Below the pieces are notes generated by a model that worked only from the letters and a program-made list of their open reading frames with translations, was not told the DNA's origin and made no database searches. A program made the position numbers and the translations under genes. Below, one piece after another: positions 55,581-64,000 of a stretch of DNA of 64,000 nt. Position 1 is the first letter of the stretch, and every line of letters starts with the position of its first letter. The DNA lies in assembly GCF_001424875.1 (NCBI RefSeq), contig NZ_LMCT01000067.1, positions 177,657-241,656 of the forward strand. Reading direction: 5' to 3'. This stretch comes from Kitasatospora sp. Root107 (lineage in GTDB: Bacteria > Actinomycetota > Actinomycetes > Streptomycetales > Streptomycetaceae).

Positions 55581-56858
55581 ATGAACGACACCACGTACGA
55601 CCCCGCCGCCGAAGCCCGCTGGGTGCCCGAGCCCGACAAGCGGCCCGGCCGGACGGCGTTCCAGCGTGACCGCGCCCGCGTGCTGCACTCCGCCGCGCTC
55701 CGCCGACTGGCCGGCACCACCCAGGTGGTCGCCCCGATGCGCAGTGACTTCCCCCGCACCCGCCTCACCCACTCCCTCGAATGCGCCCAGGTGGGCCGGG
55801 AGTTGGGCGCCGCCCTCGGCTGCGACCCCGACCTGGTGGAGACCGGCTGCCTTGCGCACGACATCGGCCATCCGCCGTTCGGCCACACCGGCGAGGAGGC
55901 GCTCGACCAGGCCGCCGAGTCCTGCGGCGGCTTCGAGGGCAACGCCCAGTCGCTCCGCATCCTGACCCGCCTGGAGCCCAAGCGCTTCGCCCCGCTCGAC
56001 GAGGAGCCGGCCCGGCTGGCCCCCTGGCCGGGCCGCAGCGTCGGCCTCAACCTCACCCGGGCCGCCCTCGACTCCGCCACCAAGTACCCGTGGCCACGCG
56101 GCTCACACCCGACCGACCCGGGCTCGACCAAGTACGGGGTCTACGGCGACGACCTCCCGGTCTTCCGCTGGCTGCGCACCGGTGCGCCCGCCGACCGGAA
56201 GTGCTTCGAGGCCACCGTGATGGACTGGTCCGACGATGTGGCGTACTCCACCCACGACGTCGAGGACGGCATCCAGGCCGGTCACATCGACCTGGCCGCG
56301 CTGCGCGCCGCCGAGGAGCGGACCGAGCTGTTCAAGATCGCCGAGCGGTACGCCGAGGCCGAGCCGGAGGAGTTCGGCGCCGCGCTCGACCGCCTGCAGG
56401 CCGAGGAGTGGTGGCCCCGGGCGTACGACGGCTCGGCCCGCGCCCGGGCCGGGCTGAAGGACCTCACCAGCAAGCTGATCGGCCGGTTCTGCCTGTCCGC
56501 CGAGCAGGCCACCCGGGCCCGCTACGGCCCGGGCCCGCTCACCCGGTACGCCGCCGAGCTGGTCGTGCCGGCCGAGGTGCGGATCGAGTGCGCGGTGCTC
56601 AAGGCCGTCGCGGTCCGCTACGTGATGCAGCGCGACGAGCAGGCCCAGCTCCGCTCCCGCCAGCGGATCGTGATCGCCGAGCTGGCCGAGACGCTGACCC
56701 GCACGGCGCCGTACGGGCTCGACCCGGTGTTCGCCGCGCTGTACGAGGAGGCGGAGGACGACCGGGCCGCGCTGCGCGCGGTGATCGACCAGATCGCCAC
56801 CCTCACCGACGCCTCCGCGCTCGCCCTGCACGGCCGTCTTGTCCGGCCGGGGCCGTAG
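55581..56858 (+). CDS. dgt: Deoxyguanosinetriphosphate triphosphohydrolase
   Basis: A 425-aa HD-domain dNTPase releasing triphosphate from dGTP. It has [36 protein letters not shown] and the HD motif [19 protein letters not shown], plus [18 protein letters not shown] later in the fold. The length fits the type 2 bacterial family. It ends 9 bp before dnaG, so the two are probably co-transcribed; dgt-dnaG linkage is common in actinobacteria. Confidence 0.95.
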   Translation: MNDTTYDPAAEARWVPEPDKRPGRTAFQRDRARVLHSAALRRLAGTTQVVAPMRSDFPRTRLTHSLECAQVGRELGAALGCDPDLVETGCLAHDIGHPPFGHTGEEALDQAAESCGGFEGNAQSLRILTRLEPKRFAPLDEEPARLAPWPGRSVGLNLTRAALDSATKYPWPRGSHPTDPGSTKYGVYGDDLPVFRWLRTGAPADRKCFEATVMDWSDDVAYSTHDVEDGIQAGHIDLAALRAAEERTELFKIAERYAEAEPEEFGAALDRLQAEEWWPRAYDGSARARAGLKDLTSKLIGRFCLSAEQATRARYGPGPLTRYAAELVVPAEVRIECAVLKAVAVRYVMQRDEQAQLRSRQRIVIAELAETLTRTAPYGLDPVFAALYEEAEDDRAALRAVIDQIATLTDASALALHGRLVRPGP

Positions 56859-56867
56859 ACTTCCGAG

Positions 56868-58769
56868 GTGGCCGGGCGGATCAGGGACGAAGATGTACAA
56901 GCGGTGCGTAACGCACTGCCGATCGACGCTGTCGTCAACGACTACGTCCAGCTGACCAACGGGGGCGGGATCCAGCTCAAGGGCGTCTGCCCGTTCCACG
57001 ACGAGAAGTCCGCCTCGTTCTACGTGCACCCCAGCAAGGGTGTCTTCCACTGCTTCGGCTGCGGTGAGAGCGGCGACTCGATCACCTTCCTGATGAAGAT
57101 CGAGCACTTCTCCTTCGCCGAGGCCGTGGAACGGATGGCCGCCCAGGCGGGCATCACCCTGCGGTACGAGGAGGGCGGCTACTCGCCCCGGCACCAGAAG
57201 GGCGAGCGGACCAGGCTGGTCGAGGCCCACAAGGTGGCCGCCGACTGGTACCAGGAGCAGCTCGAGACGCCCGAGGCCGAGATCGGCCGCAATTTCCTGG
57301 CCGAGCGCGGCTTCGACGCCGATGCGGCCAAGCACTTCGGGGTCGGCTACGCCCCGGTGGGCTGGGAGCACCTGGTCCGCTACCTGCGCGGCAAGGGCTT
57401 CTCGGACAAGGAGATCCTGCTCGGCGGCCTGGCCTCGCAGGGCCAGCGCGGCGGCCTGATCGACCGCTTCCGGGGCCGGCTGGTCTGGCCGATCCGGGAC
57501 ACCACCGGCGAGGTGATCGGCTTCGGCGCCCGCCGGCTGCGCGAGGACGACAACGGGCCGAAGTACCTGAACACCCCCGAGACGCCGATCTACAAGAAGT
57601 CCAACGTGCTGTACGGCCTCGACCTGGCCAAGAAGGAGATCGCCAAGTCCGGCCGGGCGGTGGTGGTCGAGGGCTACACCGATGTGATGGCCTGTCACCT
57701 GGCGGGCGTCACCAGCGCGGTGGCCACCTGTGGCACCTCCTTCGGCGAGGACCACATCAAGATCATCCGTCGGCTGCTGATGGACACCTCTCAGTACCGC
57801 GGCGAGACGGTCTTCACCTTCGACGGCGACGCCGCCGGGCAGAAGGCCGCCCTGCGGGCCTTCGAGGACGACCAGAAGTTTGCTGCCCGTACCTCGATCG
57901 CGATCACCCCGGGCGGGATGGACCCGTGCGAGCTGCGGCTCGCCAAGGGCGACGATGCGGTCCGTGAACTGATCGAGAACCCCGTCCCGCTCTTCGAGTT
58001 CGCCCTCCGCTCGGCCGTCGAGCGGCACCGGGTGGACACCGCCGAGGGCCGGGCGGCGGCGCTGGAGGAGGCGTCGAAGATCATCACGAAGATCAAGGAC
58101 CGCTCGATCCAGCACGAGTACGCCGTCCAGCTGGCCGGTCTGCTCGGCATCCTGGACGAGCAGTTCGTGGTCCGCCGGATCTCCCAACTGGCCCGCTGGC
58201 AGCGCGACAACCCCCCGCAGCAGCGTCAGCAACCACGCCGCCCCGGCACCCCCGAGCCGACGGCGACGGTCCGCCCGATGTTCCGCCTGGACCCCAAGGA
58301 CCCGGCCCAGTTCGTCGAGCGCGAGCTGCTCAAACTCGCCCTCCAGCACCCCGACCTGGTCAGCCCCGCCTTCGACAACTACGGTGACGAGGAGTTCCCC
58401 ACCCCGCCGTACACCGCCGTCCGCCGGGCCATCCGGCAGGCCGGCGGCGCCGCGTACGGGGCCACCCTGCCGGACTTCACCTCGGTGGTCCGGGAGGCCT
58501 GCCCCGACGACCAGGTCCGTTCCCTGGTCACCGAGTTGACCGTCGAACCGATCCGCACCCGGCGGGCCCCCGACGCCGTCTACGCGGGCGAGTTCCTGGT
58601 CAAGCTCCGCCTCCAGGCCGTCGACCGCCGGATCGCCGAGGTCCGCGCCCAACTCCAGCGCCTCGGCAACCGCGGCACCCCGGAGCAACTCACCGCCGTC
58701 CAGGGTGAACTCTGGGCGCTCCAGCAGTACACCCAGACCCTCCGCACCCGAGGCTCCGCAGGTCTCTGA
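56868..58769 (+). CDS. dnaG: DNA primase DnaG
   Basis: A 633-aa replication primase. The N-terminal zinc finger has CPFHDEKSASF and FHCFGCGESGDS. The TOPRIM core has VVVEGYTDVMACHLAGV and FTFDGDAAGQKAALRAF. The C-terminal part is the DnaB-interacting helical domain after a Gln/Pro-rich linker (QQRQQPRRPGTPEP). The GTG at 56868 begins AGRIRDEDVQAVRNALPIDA, the conserved start. It is followed by the HrdA-like sigma factor gene, as in other streptomycetes. Confidence 0.97.
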   Translation: MAGRIRDEDVQAVRNALPIDAVVNDYVQLTNGGGIQLKGVCPFHDEKSASFYVHPSKGVFHCFGCGESGDSITFLMKIEHFSFAEAVERMAAQAGITLRYEEGGYSPRHQKGERTRLVEAHKVAADWYQEQLETPEAEIGRNFLAERGFDADAAKHFGVGYAPVGWEHLVRYLRGKGFSDKEILLGGLASQGQRGGLIDRFRGRLVWPIRDTTGEVIGFGARRLREDDNGPKYLNTPETPIYKKSNVLYGLDLAKKEIAKSGRAVVVEGYTDVMACHLAGVTSAVATCGTSFGEDHIKIIRRLLMDTSQYRGETVFTFDGDAAGQKAALRAFEDDQKFAARTSIAITPGGMDPCELRLAKGDDAVRELIENPVPLFEFALRSAVERHRVDTAEGRAAALEEASKIITKIKDRSIQHEYAVQLAGLLGILDEQFVVRRISQLARWQRDNPPQQRQQPRRPGTPEPTATVRPMFRLDPKDPAQFVERELLKLALQHPDLVSPAFDNYGDEEFPTPPYTAVRRAIRQAGGAAYGATLPDFTSVVREACPDDQVRSLVTELTVEPIRTRRAPDAVYAGEFLVKLRLQAVDRRIAEVRAQLQRLGNRGTPEQLTAVQGELWALQQYTQTLRTRGSAGL

Positions 58770-58892
58770 GGCAACTGCTCGGCCAGGCAACCCCTGACCG
58801 TGGATGGCTGATCACCTGCCTATGCGGGTATCCCCCTTGCTGTGGCGCGGTTCCTCCACGAGCTGCGCGTCGGCTGAGAGAGGGATGCCCCT

Positions 58893-59858
58893 GTGGACCT
58901 TTCCGCTGCACAACCGGCCCTCGTGGGGCCGGAGTTCACCGACTCGTCCGGGCCGGCGGCCGACCTGCTCCGGCAGTACCTGCGCGAGATCGGCCGGATC
59001 CGCCTGCTCACCGCCGTCGAGGAGGTGGAGCTGGCCCGGCAGATCGAGGCCGGCCTGTTCGCCGAACAGGCGCTCGCCCGGCAGGGCCAGGACGAGCCGC
59101 TGAAGCGGGAGTTGGAGCACCTGGTGCAGCTCGGCCGACGGGCCAAACGCCGCCTGATCGAAGCCAATCTCCGCCTGGTGGTCTCGGTCGCCAAGCGCTA
59201 CGTCGGTCGCGGCCTGACCCTGCTCGACCTGGTCCAGGAAGGCAACGTCGGGCTGATCCGGGCGGTGGAGAAGTTCGACTACGCGCGCGGCTACAAGTTC
59301 TCCACGTACGCCACCTGGTGGATCAGGCAGGCGATGAGCCGGGCGCTCGCGGACCAGGCCAGGACGATCCGGGTCCCGGTGCACGTGGTCGAGTTGATCA
59401 ACCGGGTGATCCGGGTGCAGCGCACGCTGCTGCAGGAGCGCGGCGCCGAGCCCAGCCCCGCCGAGGTCGGGGCGGTGCTCGAACTGTCGGAGACCAGGGT
59501 GCTGGAGGTGCTCCGGCTGGCCCAGGAGCCGGTCTCGCTGCACACCCCGGTCGGCGAGGAGGACGAGGTCGCGCTCGGCGACCTGATCGAGGACGCCGAC
59601 GCCGCCTCGCCGGTGGAGACGGCCGCCTTCCTGCTGCTCCGCGAACACCTGGACGCGGTGCTGGCCACCCTCGGTGAGCGCGAGCGCCAAGTCGTGCAGC
59701 TCCGTTACGGGTTGGACGACGGACACCCGCGCACGCTGGAGGAGATCGGCCACCTGTTCGGCGTCACCCGCGAACGCATCCGGCAGATCGAGGCCAAGAC
59801 CCTGAGCCGCCTGCGCGCACACTCCTTCACCGACCAGCTGCGGGCCTACCTCGACTGA
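58893..59858 (+). CDS. hrdA: RNA polymerase sigma-70 family factor, HrdA-like
   Basis: A 321-aa primary-like (group 2) sigma factor. Region 1.2 is [17 protein letters not shown]. Region 2 has [36 protein letters not shown] and [12 protein letters not shown]. Region 4.2 has [19 protein letters not shown]. It lacks the long acidic N-terminal region of the principal factor HrdB. Position next to dnaG supports HrdA among the Hrd paralogues (from memory of S. coelicolor order). The GTG at 58893 follows AGAGAGGGA. Confidence 0.85.
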   Translation: MDLSAAQPALVGPEFTDSSGPAADLLRQYLREIGRIRLLTAVEEVELARQIEAGLFAEQALARQGQDEPLKRELEHLVQLGRRAKRRLIEANLRLVVSVAKRYVGRGLTLLDLVQEGNVGLIRAVEKFDYARGYKFSTYATWWIRQAMSRALADQARTIRVPVHVVELINRVIRVQRTLLQERGAEPSPAEVGAVLELSETRVLEVLRLAQEPVSLHTPVGEEDEVALGDLIEDADAASPVETAAFLLLREHLDAVLATLGERERQVVQLRYGLDDGHPRTLEEIGHLFGVTRERIRQIEAKTLSRLRAHSFTDQLRAYLD

Positions 59859-59896
59859 GCCCCTCCGTCGGTTGGGGGGTGGAAGAAGGAGGGGCT
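59858..59896. terminator. Hairpin between the sigma factor and xylulokinase genes
   Basis: AGCCCCTCC and GGAGGGGCT form a 9-bp stem with a 21-nt loop in the 42-bp convergent gap. It is probably bidirectional. Confidence 0.55.
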
Positions 59897-59900
59897 GACC

Positions 59901-61340
59901 TCAGTCGGAGGAGGCCAGCTCCGGGTGCACCTGGTCCCGGACGGTCCGGTACTGCTGCCGGACCGAGCTGCCGACCGCCAGGTCGCTGTCCCGCTCGGCG
60001 GCCAGGGTGACCGCCTCCGGCAGCTCCCAGTGCGGCGGCTCCGCCGTACCGGCCAGCGCCCAGGCGGCCTGCCGGGCGGCGCCCCGGGCGGCGTGGTCCC
60101 CGGCAGGCGGTATCACCACGGGCACGCCGAAGATCAGCGGTGCGGCCTCCCGGACCGCGGGCAGCCGTCCGACCGCGCCGAGCAGGAAGATCCGACGGAC
60201 CGTCACGCCGTTGTCGCGCAGCACGTCCACCGCGTCCGCGACGTTGCAGAGCATGCCCTCCACGGCAGCCCTGGCCAGGTGCTGCGGCGTCATCGACTCG
60301 GCCCGAAGGCCCGTCAGGGTGCCTGCGGCGTGCGGGAGCTGGGGCGTCCGCTCGCCGTCCAGGTACGGCAGCAGCACCAGCCCGTACGCGCCGGGGGAGG
60401 ACTGCAGGGCCAGCTCGCTGAGCCCGGCCAGGTCGGTGCCGAGCAGCCCGGCCATCGAGCGGAGCACCTGGGCGGCGTTCAGGGTGCCGACCATCGGCAG
60501 GTGGCGGCCGGTCGCGTCGGCGAACGAGGAGACCGCGCCGGTGACGTCCACCACGGCCTGGTCGTGCACCGCGAAGATGGTGCCGTTGCCGCCGAGCGAG
60601 ACCACCGCGTCGCCGGGGCCGAGCCCGAGGCCGAGCGCGGCGGCCATGTTGTCGCCGGTGCCGGCCGAGATCAGCAGGCCCTCGGGGGTGTGTCCGGCGG
60701 GCTCGGCCGGGCCCAGCACGTCGGGCACCTGGAGCTCGTGGCCGAGGGCCAGCTCGATCAGGTCCTGCCGGTACTCACCGGTGAGCGGCGACCAGTACCC
60801 GGTGCCGGAGGCGTCGCCCCGGTCGGTGGTGCGGCGCTTGGGGTGGCCGAGCAACTGCCAGACCAGCCAGTCGTGCGGCAGCAGCACCTCGGCGATCCGC
60901 TTGGCCGAGGTCGGTTCGAACTCGGCCAGCCAGCGCAGCTTGGCCACCGTGTAGGTCGGGGCGGGCACCGAGCCGATCGCCCGCACCCACGGCTCGGGGC
61001 CGCCCAGCGCGTCGATCAGCTGCGCGGCGGCCCCGGCCGACCTCGGGTCGTTCCACAGCAGCGCCGGACGGACCAGCACGCCGCCCGCGTCCAGCCCGAT
61101 CAGCCCGTGCTGCTGGGCGGACACCCCGATCGCCCGGACGCCCTCCAGCAGGCCGCCGGTGGCCGCCTCGCCGAGCGAGTGCAGCCAGAGCTGGGGGTCG
61201 ACCTCGGTGGCCCGGGGATCACCGCCCTCGGGCGTCGGGTGCGGCGCCCGGCCGTCCCGCAGCACGGCGCCGGTCTCGGCGTCGCACGCGACGATCCGGG
61301 TGCGAGTGGTGGAGCTGTCGATGCCCGCGACGATGGCCAT
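59901..61340 (-). CDS. xylB: FGGY-family carbohydrate kinase, probable xylulokinase
   Basis: A 479-aa sugar kinase. The phosphate-1 motif is AGIDSSTTRTRI, then SAQQHGLIGLD and LLWNDPRS near the N-terminus. Mid-protein it has SAGTGDNMAAALGLGLGPGD and SLGGNGTIFA, and the C-terminal ATP site is LLGAVGRLPAV. These fit D-xylulose kinase better than glycerol or gluconate kinases. No xylA is adjacent, so the sugar is inferred. The ATG at 61340 starts the first strand; longer frames are not conserved. Confidence 0.85.
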   Translation of the reverse strand: MAIVAGIDSSTTRTRIVACDAETGAVLRDGRAPHPTPEGGDPRATEVDPQLWLHSLGEAATGGLLEGVRAIGVSAQQHGLIGLDAGGVLVRPALLWNDPRSAGAAAQLIDALGGPEPWVRAIGSVPAPTYTVAKLRWLAEFEPTSAKRIAEVLLPHDWLVWQLLGHPKRRTTDRGDASGTGYWSPLTGEYRQDLIELALGHELQVPDVLGPAEPAGHTPEGLLISAGTGDNMAAALGLGLGPGDAVVSLGGNGTIFAVHDQAVVDVTGAVSSFADATGRHLPMVGTLNAAQVLRSMAGLLGTDLAGLSELALQSSPGAYGLVLLPYLDGERTPQLPHAAGTLTGLRAESMTPQHLARAAVEGMLCNVADAVDVLRDNGVTVRRIFLLGAVGRLPAVREAAPLIFGVPVVIPPAGDHAARGAARQAAWALAGTAEPPHWELPEAVTLAAERDSDLAVGSSVRQQYRTVRDQVHPELASSD

Positions 61341-61431
61341 GTCGAGATCATGCCTCAGCTCGGCGCCCGGACGGAGCCGACCGGGCGAAGTGTTGCCCAC
61401 ACTCTGCCCGGAAGCCCGTACTCCCGAGGTC

Positions 61432-61725
61432 CTACGGGCGGTACGTACCCCAGCTGTCGTCCTCCGCGCCCCGGGTGCTGAAGTACGGGACCCGGTCGGT
61501 GAGCGCGTTCGGCAGCCGGTCACCGACCTTGCCCGCCACCGCGCCGGCCGCCTTCCCGGCCACCACTCCGGCCTGCTGCCTGGCCTTGCCGGCCACGTCC
61601 TGCACCTTGGGGTTCTGCGCCACCTGCCGGGCCGCCCCGGCGATCTGCTCGTAGCGCTTGCGGCCTGCCTTGGCGCCCAGGACGTAACCGACCCCGACCC
61701 CCACGACGAACGTCAGCTTCCACAT
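61432..61725 (-). CDS. Small YtxH-like membrane-associated protein
   Basis: A 97-aa protein. One N-terminal hydrophobic helix (LTFVVGVGVGYVLGAKAGRK) is followed by an Ala/Gly/Lys-rich amphipathic region (AGKARQQAGVVAGKAAGAVA) and a polar tail. This is the usual pattern of short YtxH-type stress proteins of unknown mechanism. It lies about 90 bp upstream of the xylulokinase gene on the same strand. Confidence 0.75.
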   Translation of the reverse strand: MWKLTFVVGVGVGYVLGAKAGRKRYEQIAGAARQVAQNPKVQDVAGKARQQAGVVAGKAAGAVAGKVGDRLPNALTDRVPYFSTRGAEDDSWGTYRP

Positions 61726-62035
61726 GCTCGGTCTCCACCCTTCCTTGCGGACCCTGCCGCGTTGCCCTGCGTGCCCTACCCGTCCGGCCCGGCTGCGAAC
61801 CGCCCGGCAGAAGGCGGGCCCGAGGCACCCGGGCCCGCCAGGCTCCAGCATCCCCGCCGCGCGCCCGGGTCGCCCTCCGGGCGCGCCGGGGGAGCCCGAC
61901 CGGCCGTGCTCCCGGTCACTCCCGGACGGCCCCGGCGAAAGCGATTGGCGGACCACCCCCCTGAGTGCGCTAATGTATGACCCGCAGCGAGCGCCGAAGC
62001 CCGGATCACCGATCCGGACCAGGACGCAAGCTCGG
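61726..62035. other. Gap upstream of the tRNA genes
   Basis: About 310 bp without a supported gene. It should hold the promoter of the YtxH-like gene and that of the tRNA-Asn unit. TAATGT at 61972-61977 is a reasonable -10 for the tRNAs, but the nearest -35-like TTGGCG is 20 bp away. Nothing else was recognised. Confidence 0.4.
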
Positions 62036-62108
62036 TCCCGCATAGCTCAATTGGCAGAGCAGCCGACTGTTAATCGGCAGGTTATTGGTTCGAGTCCAAT
62101 TGCGGGAG
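62036..62108 (+). tRNA. tRNA-Asn (GTT), copy 1
   Basis: A 73-nt cloverleaf. The acceptor stem is TCCCGCA/TGCGGGA, the anticodon GTT is at 62069-62071 within CTGTTAA, the T-loop is GGTTCGAGTCC and the discriminator is G. CCA is not encoded. An identical body with a different acceptor pair follows 35 bp downstream. Confidence 0.97.
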
Positions 62109-62142
62109 CGCGGAAGGGCCCAGGCCCGTCCGACACGTGCAT

Positions 62143-62215
62143 TCCCCCATAGCTCAATTGGCAGAGCAGCCGACTGTTAATCGGCAGGTTATTGGTTCGA
62201 GTCCAATTGGGGGAG
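62143..62215 (+). tRNA. tRNA-Asn (GTT), copy 2
   Basis: A 73-nt cloverleaf identical to copy 1 except for the acceptor stem TCCCCCA/TGGGGGA, where both strands changed together. The anticodon GTT is at 62176-62178. It is probably co-transcribed with copy 1 and ended by the hairpin at 62248. Confidence 0.97.
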
Positions 62216-62247
62216 CTTCACCGGTAGTTGAGGTGAGTTGCGTAGAG

Positions 62248-62285
62248 CGAAGGCCCTTCGGATCGCCGAAGGGCCTTCGTGTTTT
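62248..62285 (+). terminator. Intrinsic terminator after the tRNA genes
   Basis: CGAAGGCCCTTCGG and CCGAAGGGCCTTCG form a perfect 14-bp stem with a 4-nt loop. It is followed by TGTTTTC. Confidence 0.9.
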
Positions 62286-62305
62286 CCCGGGGCCGCCGAC
62301 CGCGC

Positions 62306-63055
62306 TCAGGCGGTGGCGCGGCGGTAGAGCTCACTGACCCGGTGGTCGAAGGTGATGCTGTACGAGGTCCGGTCGGTGTCCCCGCCCTCCTGGTAGCCGC
62401 CGATCACGCCGACCACCTCACCGGCCCCGGTCAGCCAGGGGCTGCCGCTGGTGCCGTTGGTGTAGCCGTGGCAGTCGAAACGCTCCTGGGTGGTGCTCTG
62501 CTCGGTGGTCCGGTTGCTGCAGGTGATCGGCTCCTCGGCCTCGTGCGGGTAGCCGGTGACCGACACCGGCAGCCCGAACCCCTGGTCCGTACCGAGCCGG
62601 AACCCGCCCAGCACGTCCGCGATCTCCAGCCCGCCGATCGGCGCCACGGTGAGGAACGCCACGTCGTACTCCGGGTCCGCCCGGTCGGTCCACCCCTGGT
62701 CGACCACCACCTGGTCCACCTGCCAACTCCCGTACGGAAGCTGCCCGTTGCGATAGCCGGGCGCGAACACCAGCTTGTCCAGTCGGCCGAACGTCGGGCG
62801 CACACAGTGCGCGGCGGTCACCAGCAGATTCCGCCGCGGGCTGTCCACCACACTCGCGGTGCAGGCCCGGGGGCCGTCCTCGTCTCCGATGAACAGCATG
62901 CCGATCCGGTCCCCGGTCCGGCTCTGCGGGGCGGGCCGGGCGGACGGCATGTCGTCCGCGACCGGTGCGGTGGTGGTGCCGCTGGTGCCCTGCGCGCAGC
63001 CCGCCAGTGCCAGGACCAGTCCGAGCGCCGCGCCGTGCCGCCGTACGCGTGTCAT
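62306..63055 (-). CDS. Trypsin-like serine protease, lipoprotein
   Basis: A 249-aa secreted protease. The signal ends LALAGC (lipobox). The catalytic triad is visible as His in LLVTAAHCV, Asp in PEYDVAFL and Ser in GTSGSPW. Two Cys pairs fit chymotrypsin-fold disulfides. The ATG at 63055 gives the signal peptide. It is a paralogue of the gene immediately upstream, with matching GYQEGGDT and LYxRAT C-terminal motifs, so the pair arose by tandem duplication. The substrate is unknown; it probably acts at the outer membrane face. Confidence 0.9.
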   Translation of the reverse strand: MTRVRRHGAALGLVLALAGCAQGTSGTTTAPVADDMPSARPAPQSRTGDRIGMLFIGDEDGPRACTASVVDSPRRNLLVTAAHCVRPTFGRLDKLVFAPGYRNGQLPYGSWQVDQVVVDQGWTDRADPEYDVAFLTVAPIGGLEIADVLGGFRLGTDQGFGLPVSVTGYPHEAEEPITCSNRTTEQSTTQERFDCHGYTNGTSGSPWLTGAGEVVGVIGGYQEGGDTDRTSYSITFDHRVSELYRRATA

Positions 63056-63126
63056 GCCGTCCGTCCTCAGCTGCCGGGAGTGCCTGCCGGCAAGATCTAC
63101 CAGCCCGGGCCGCCGGAGCGCCAGCC

Positions 63127-63996
63127 CTACCCCGTCGCGCGGTTGTACAGCGTCTGCACCTGGTCGCCGAAGTAGCTGCTGTACGAGATGTCGGGGGTGT
63201 CCCCGCCCTCCTGGTAGCCGCCGATCACGCCGACCACCGTGCCGGTCTTCGTGGTCGGGTCGAAGTCGGTCACCCAGGGGCTGCCGCTGGTGCCGCCGGT
63301 GTAGTCCGGGCAGTCGATCCGCAGCTGGGTCGGGCTCTGCTCGGTGGTCTTGTTGCCGCAGGTGATCGGCACCTCGCCGCTGCTCGGATACCCCGTCACC
63401 TTCACCGGCAGCTGGTACCCCTTGTTGACGCCCAGTCGGTTGGCGCCGAGCACCTGCTGCACCTGTTGGCCGTTCTGCGGCTTGACGATCGCGAAGGCCA
63501 CGTCCATGTCCTGGTTGCCGTCGTCCATCCAGCTCTGGTCGACCGTGACCGAGGCCAGCGGCCACACCCCGCTGGGGGTGTCCCCCTCGCGGTAGCCGGG
63601 CACGAAGACCAGATCGCTGCGCTGACCCGCGATCGGGTCGAAGACGCAGTGCGCCGCCGTGACGATCAGGTTCTGCCCGGCGCTGTCGACCACGCTGGCG
63701 GTGCAGAAGTGGTCGCCGTCCGAGTTGTGCGTGAACACCGCGCCGACCAGGGCGTTCAGCGGGGTCGGCTTGGCGGTGCGGGTGGTGCCCGCGTGCTTGG
63801 CGATGGCGGCCTTGATCCGGTCCTTGCTCCACCCGTTCGCGGCGGCGGCCGCACTCGCGCTGCTCAGGCCGGTGCCGGTCGGGAGGGCGCTGCTACTGCT
63901 CGGCGTACTCTCCGGCGCCGCCCCCGACCCGCACCCCGCCGCCGCAAGCCCCAGGATCACCACACCGGCCGCCCACCTGCTGCGCACTGCCACCAC
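63127..63996 (-). CDS. Trypsin-like serine protease, lipoprotein (start near window edge)
   Basis: A protease of at least 289 aa. The signal ends LGLAAAGCGSG, followed by a Ser/Ala-rich linker and a short helix (WSKDRIKAAIAKH) before the protease domain. The triad is His in LIVTAAHCVF, Asp in DMDVAFAIV and Ser in GTSGSPWV. GTG codons at 63996 and 63993 are possible starts, and a start beyond the window cannot be excluded. It is a tandem paralogue of the next gene. Confidence 0.88.
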   Translation of the reverse strand: MVAVRSRWAAGVVILGLAAAGCGSGAAPESTPSSSSALPTGTGLSSASAAAAANGWSKDRIKAAIAKHAGTTRTAKPTPLNALVGAVFTHNSDGDHFCTASVVDSAGQNLIVTAAHCVFDPIAGQRSDLVFVPGYREGDTPSGVWPLASVTVDQSWMDDGNQDMDVAFAIVKPQNGQQVQQVLGANRLGVNKGYQLPVKVTGYPSSGEVPITCGNKTTEQSPTQLRIDCPDYTGGTSGSPWVTDFDPTTKTGTVVGVIGGYQEGGDTPDISYSSYFGDQVQTLYNRATG

Positions 63997-64000
63997 CGCC

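Noticed and set aside
56103-58790. An 895-codon minus-strand frame opposite dgt and dnaG
   Set aside because: It mirrors two well-conserved genes and shows no protein family features.

Overview
The window is very GC-rich actinomycete DNA and looks like a core chromosomal segment of Streptomyces, Kitasatospora or a close relative. The evidence is GTG and TTG starts, dense 1-4 nt gene overlaps, an ALF-repeat protein with an LAXTG-type sortase signal, and a dnaG gene followed by an HrdA-like sigma factor. From memory, the order glyS / znuACB-zur ... ppdK ... nirBD ... nasA ... dgt / dnaG / hrdA follows the S. coelicolor chromosome around SCO2465-SCO2508. Accessory islands interrupt this backbone.

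Layout. 0-4.9 kb: a zinc uptake operon (znuA-znuC-znuB-zur, minus strand), divergent from glyS, with two Zur boxes over the shared promoter region. 4.9-9.7 kb: a TPR protein, a helical protein of unknown function, a stand-alone GAPDH and a divergent CGNR-type regulator. 9.9-18.8 kb: a NADAR-domain gene and a minus-strand operon of a five-component peptide/nickel-type ABC importer, two luciferase-like monooxygenases and a PfkB kinase. 19.0-28.2 kb: a probable small, non-modular biosynthetic cluster. It holds an atypical LuxR-type regulator behind short leader ORFs; a five-gene operon (ATC-hydrolase-like protein, glutamine-dependent asparagine-synthase-like enzyme, flavin reductase, HpaB-type monooxygenase, methyltransferase); an XRE/MmyB regulator; and an MFS exporter. 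28.2-30.9 kb: a decayed toxin-antitoxin remnant and a second MFS / XRE-MmyB pair.

30.9-42.4 kb: dusB, ppdK, a membrane-anchored RNase Sa-like lipoprotein, a membrane protein with its winged-helix regulator, an alpha/beta hydrolase, an ADP-ribosylglycohydrolase, and MOSC, GNAT, PAC2 and SGNH-hydrolase genes. 42.5-46.7 kb and 52.5-55.5 kb: nitrate/nitrite assimilation (nirD, nirB, an FAD reductase, nasA and a siroheme-type chelatase), with similar GlnR-like boxes before three of the genes. Between them lie the ALF-repeat surface protein, a parAB cassette with its own palindromic site in two copies, a GlxA-type regulator and a quinone-oxidoreductase-like gene. 55.5-64 kb: dgt, dnaG, an hrdA-like gene, a xylulokinase, a small YtxH-like protein, two tRNA-Asn genes and two secreted trypsin-like proteases. 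The second protease runs to the window edge.

A dispersed intergenic repeat (core CAGGGGCTCGGGGAACTGCG) occurs at four loci. At two of them it has become part of a reading frame.
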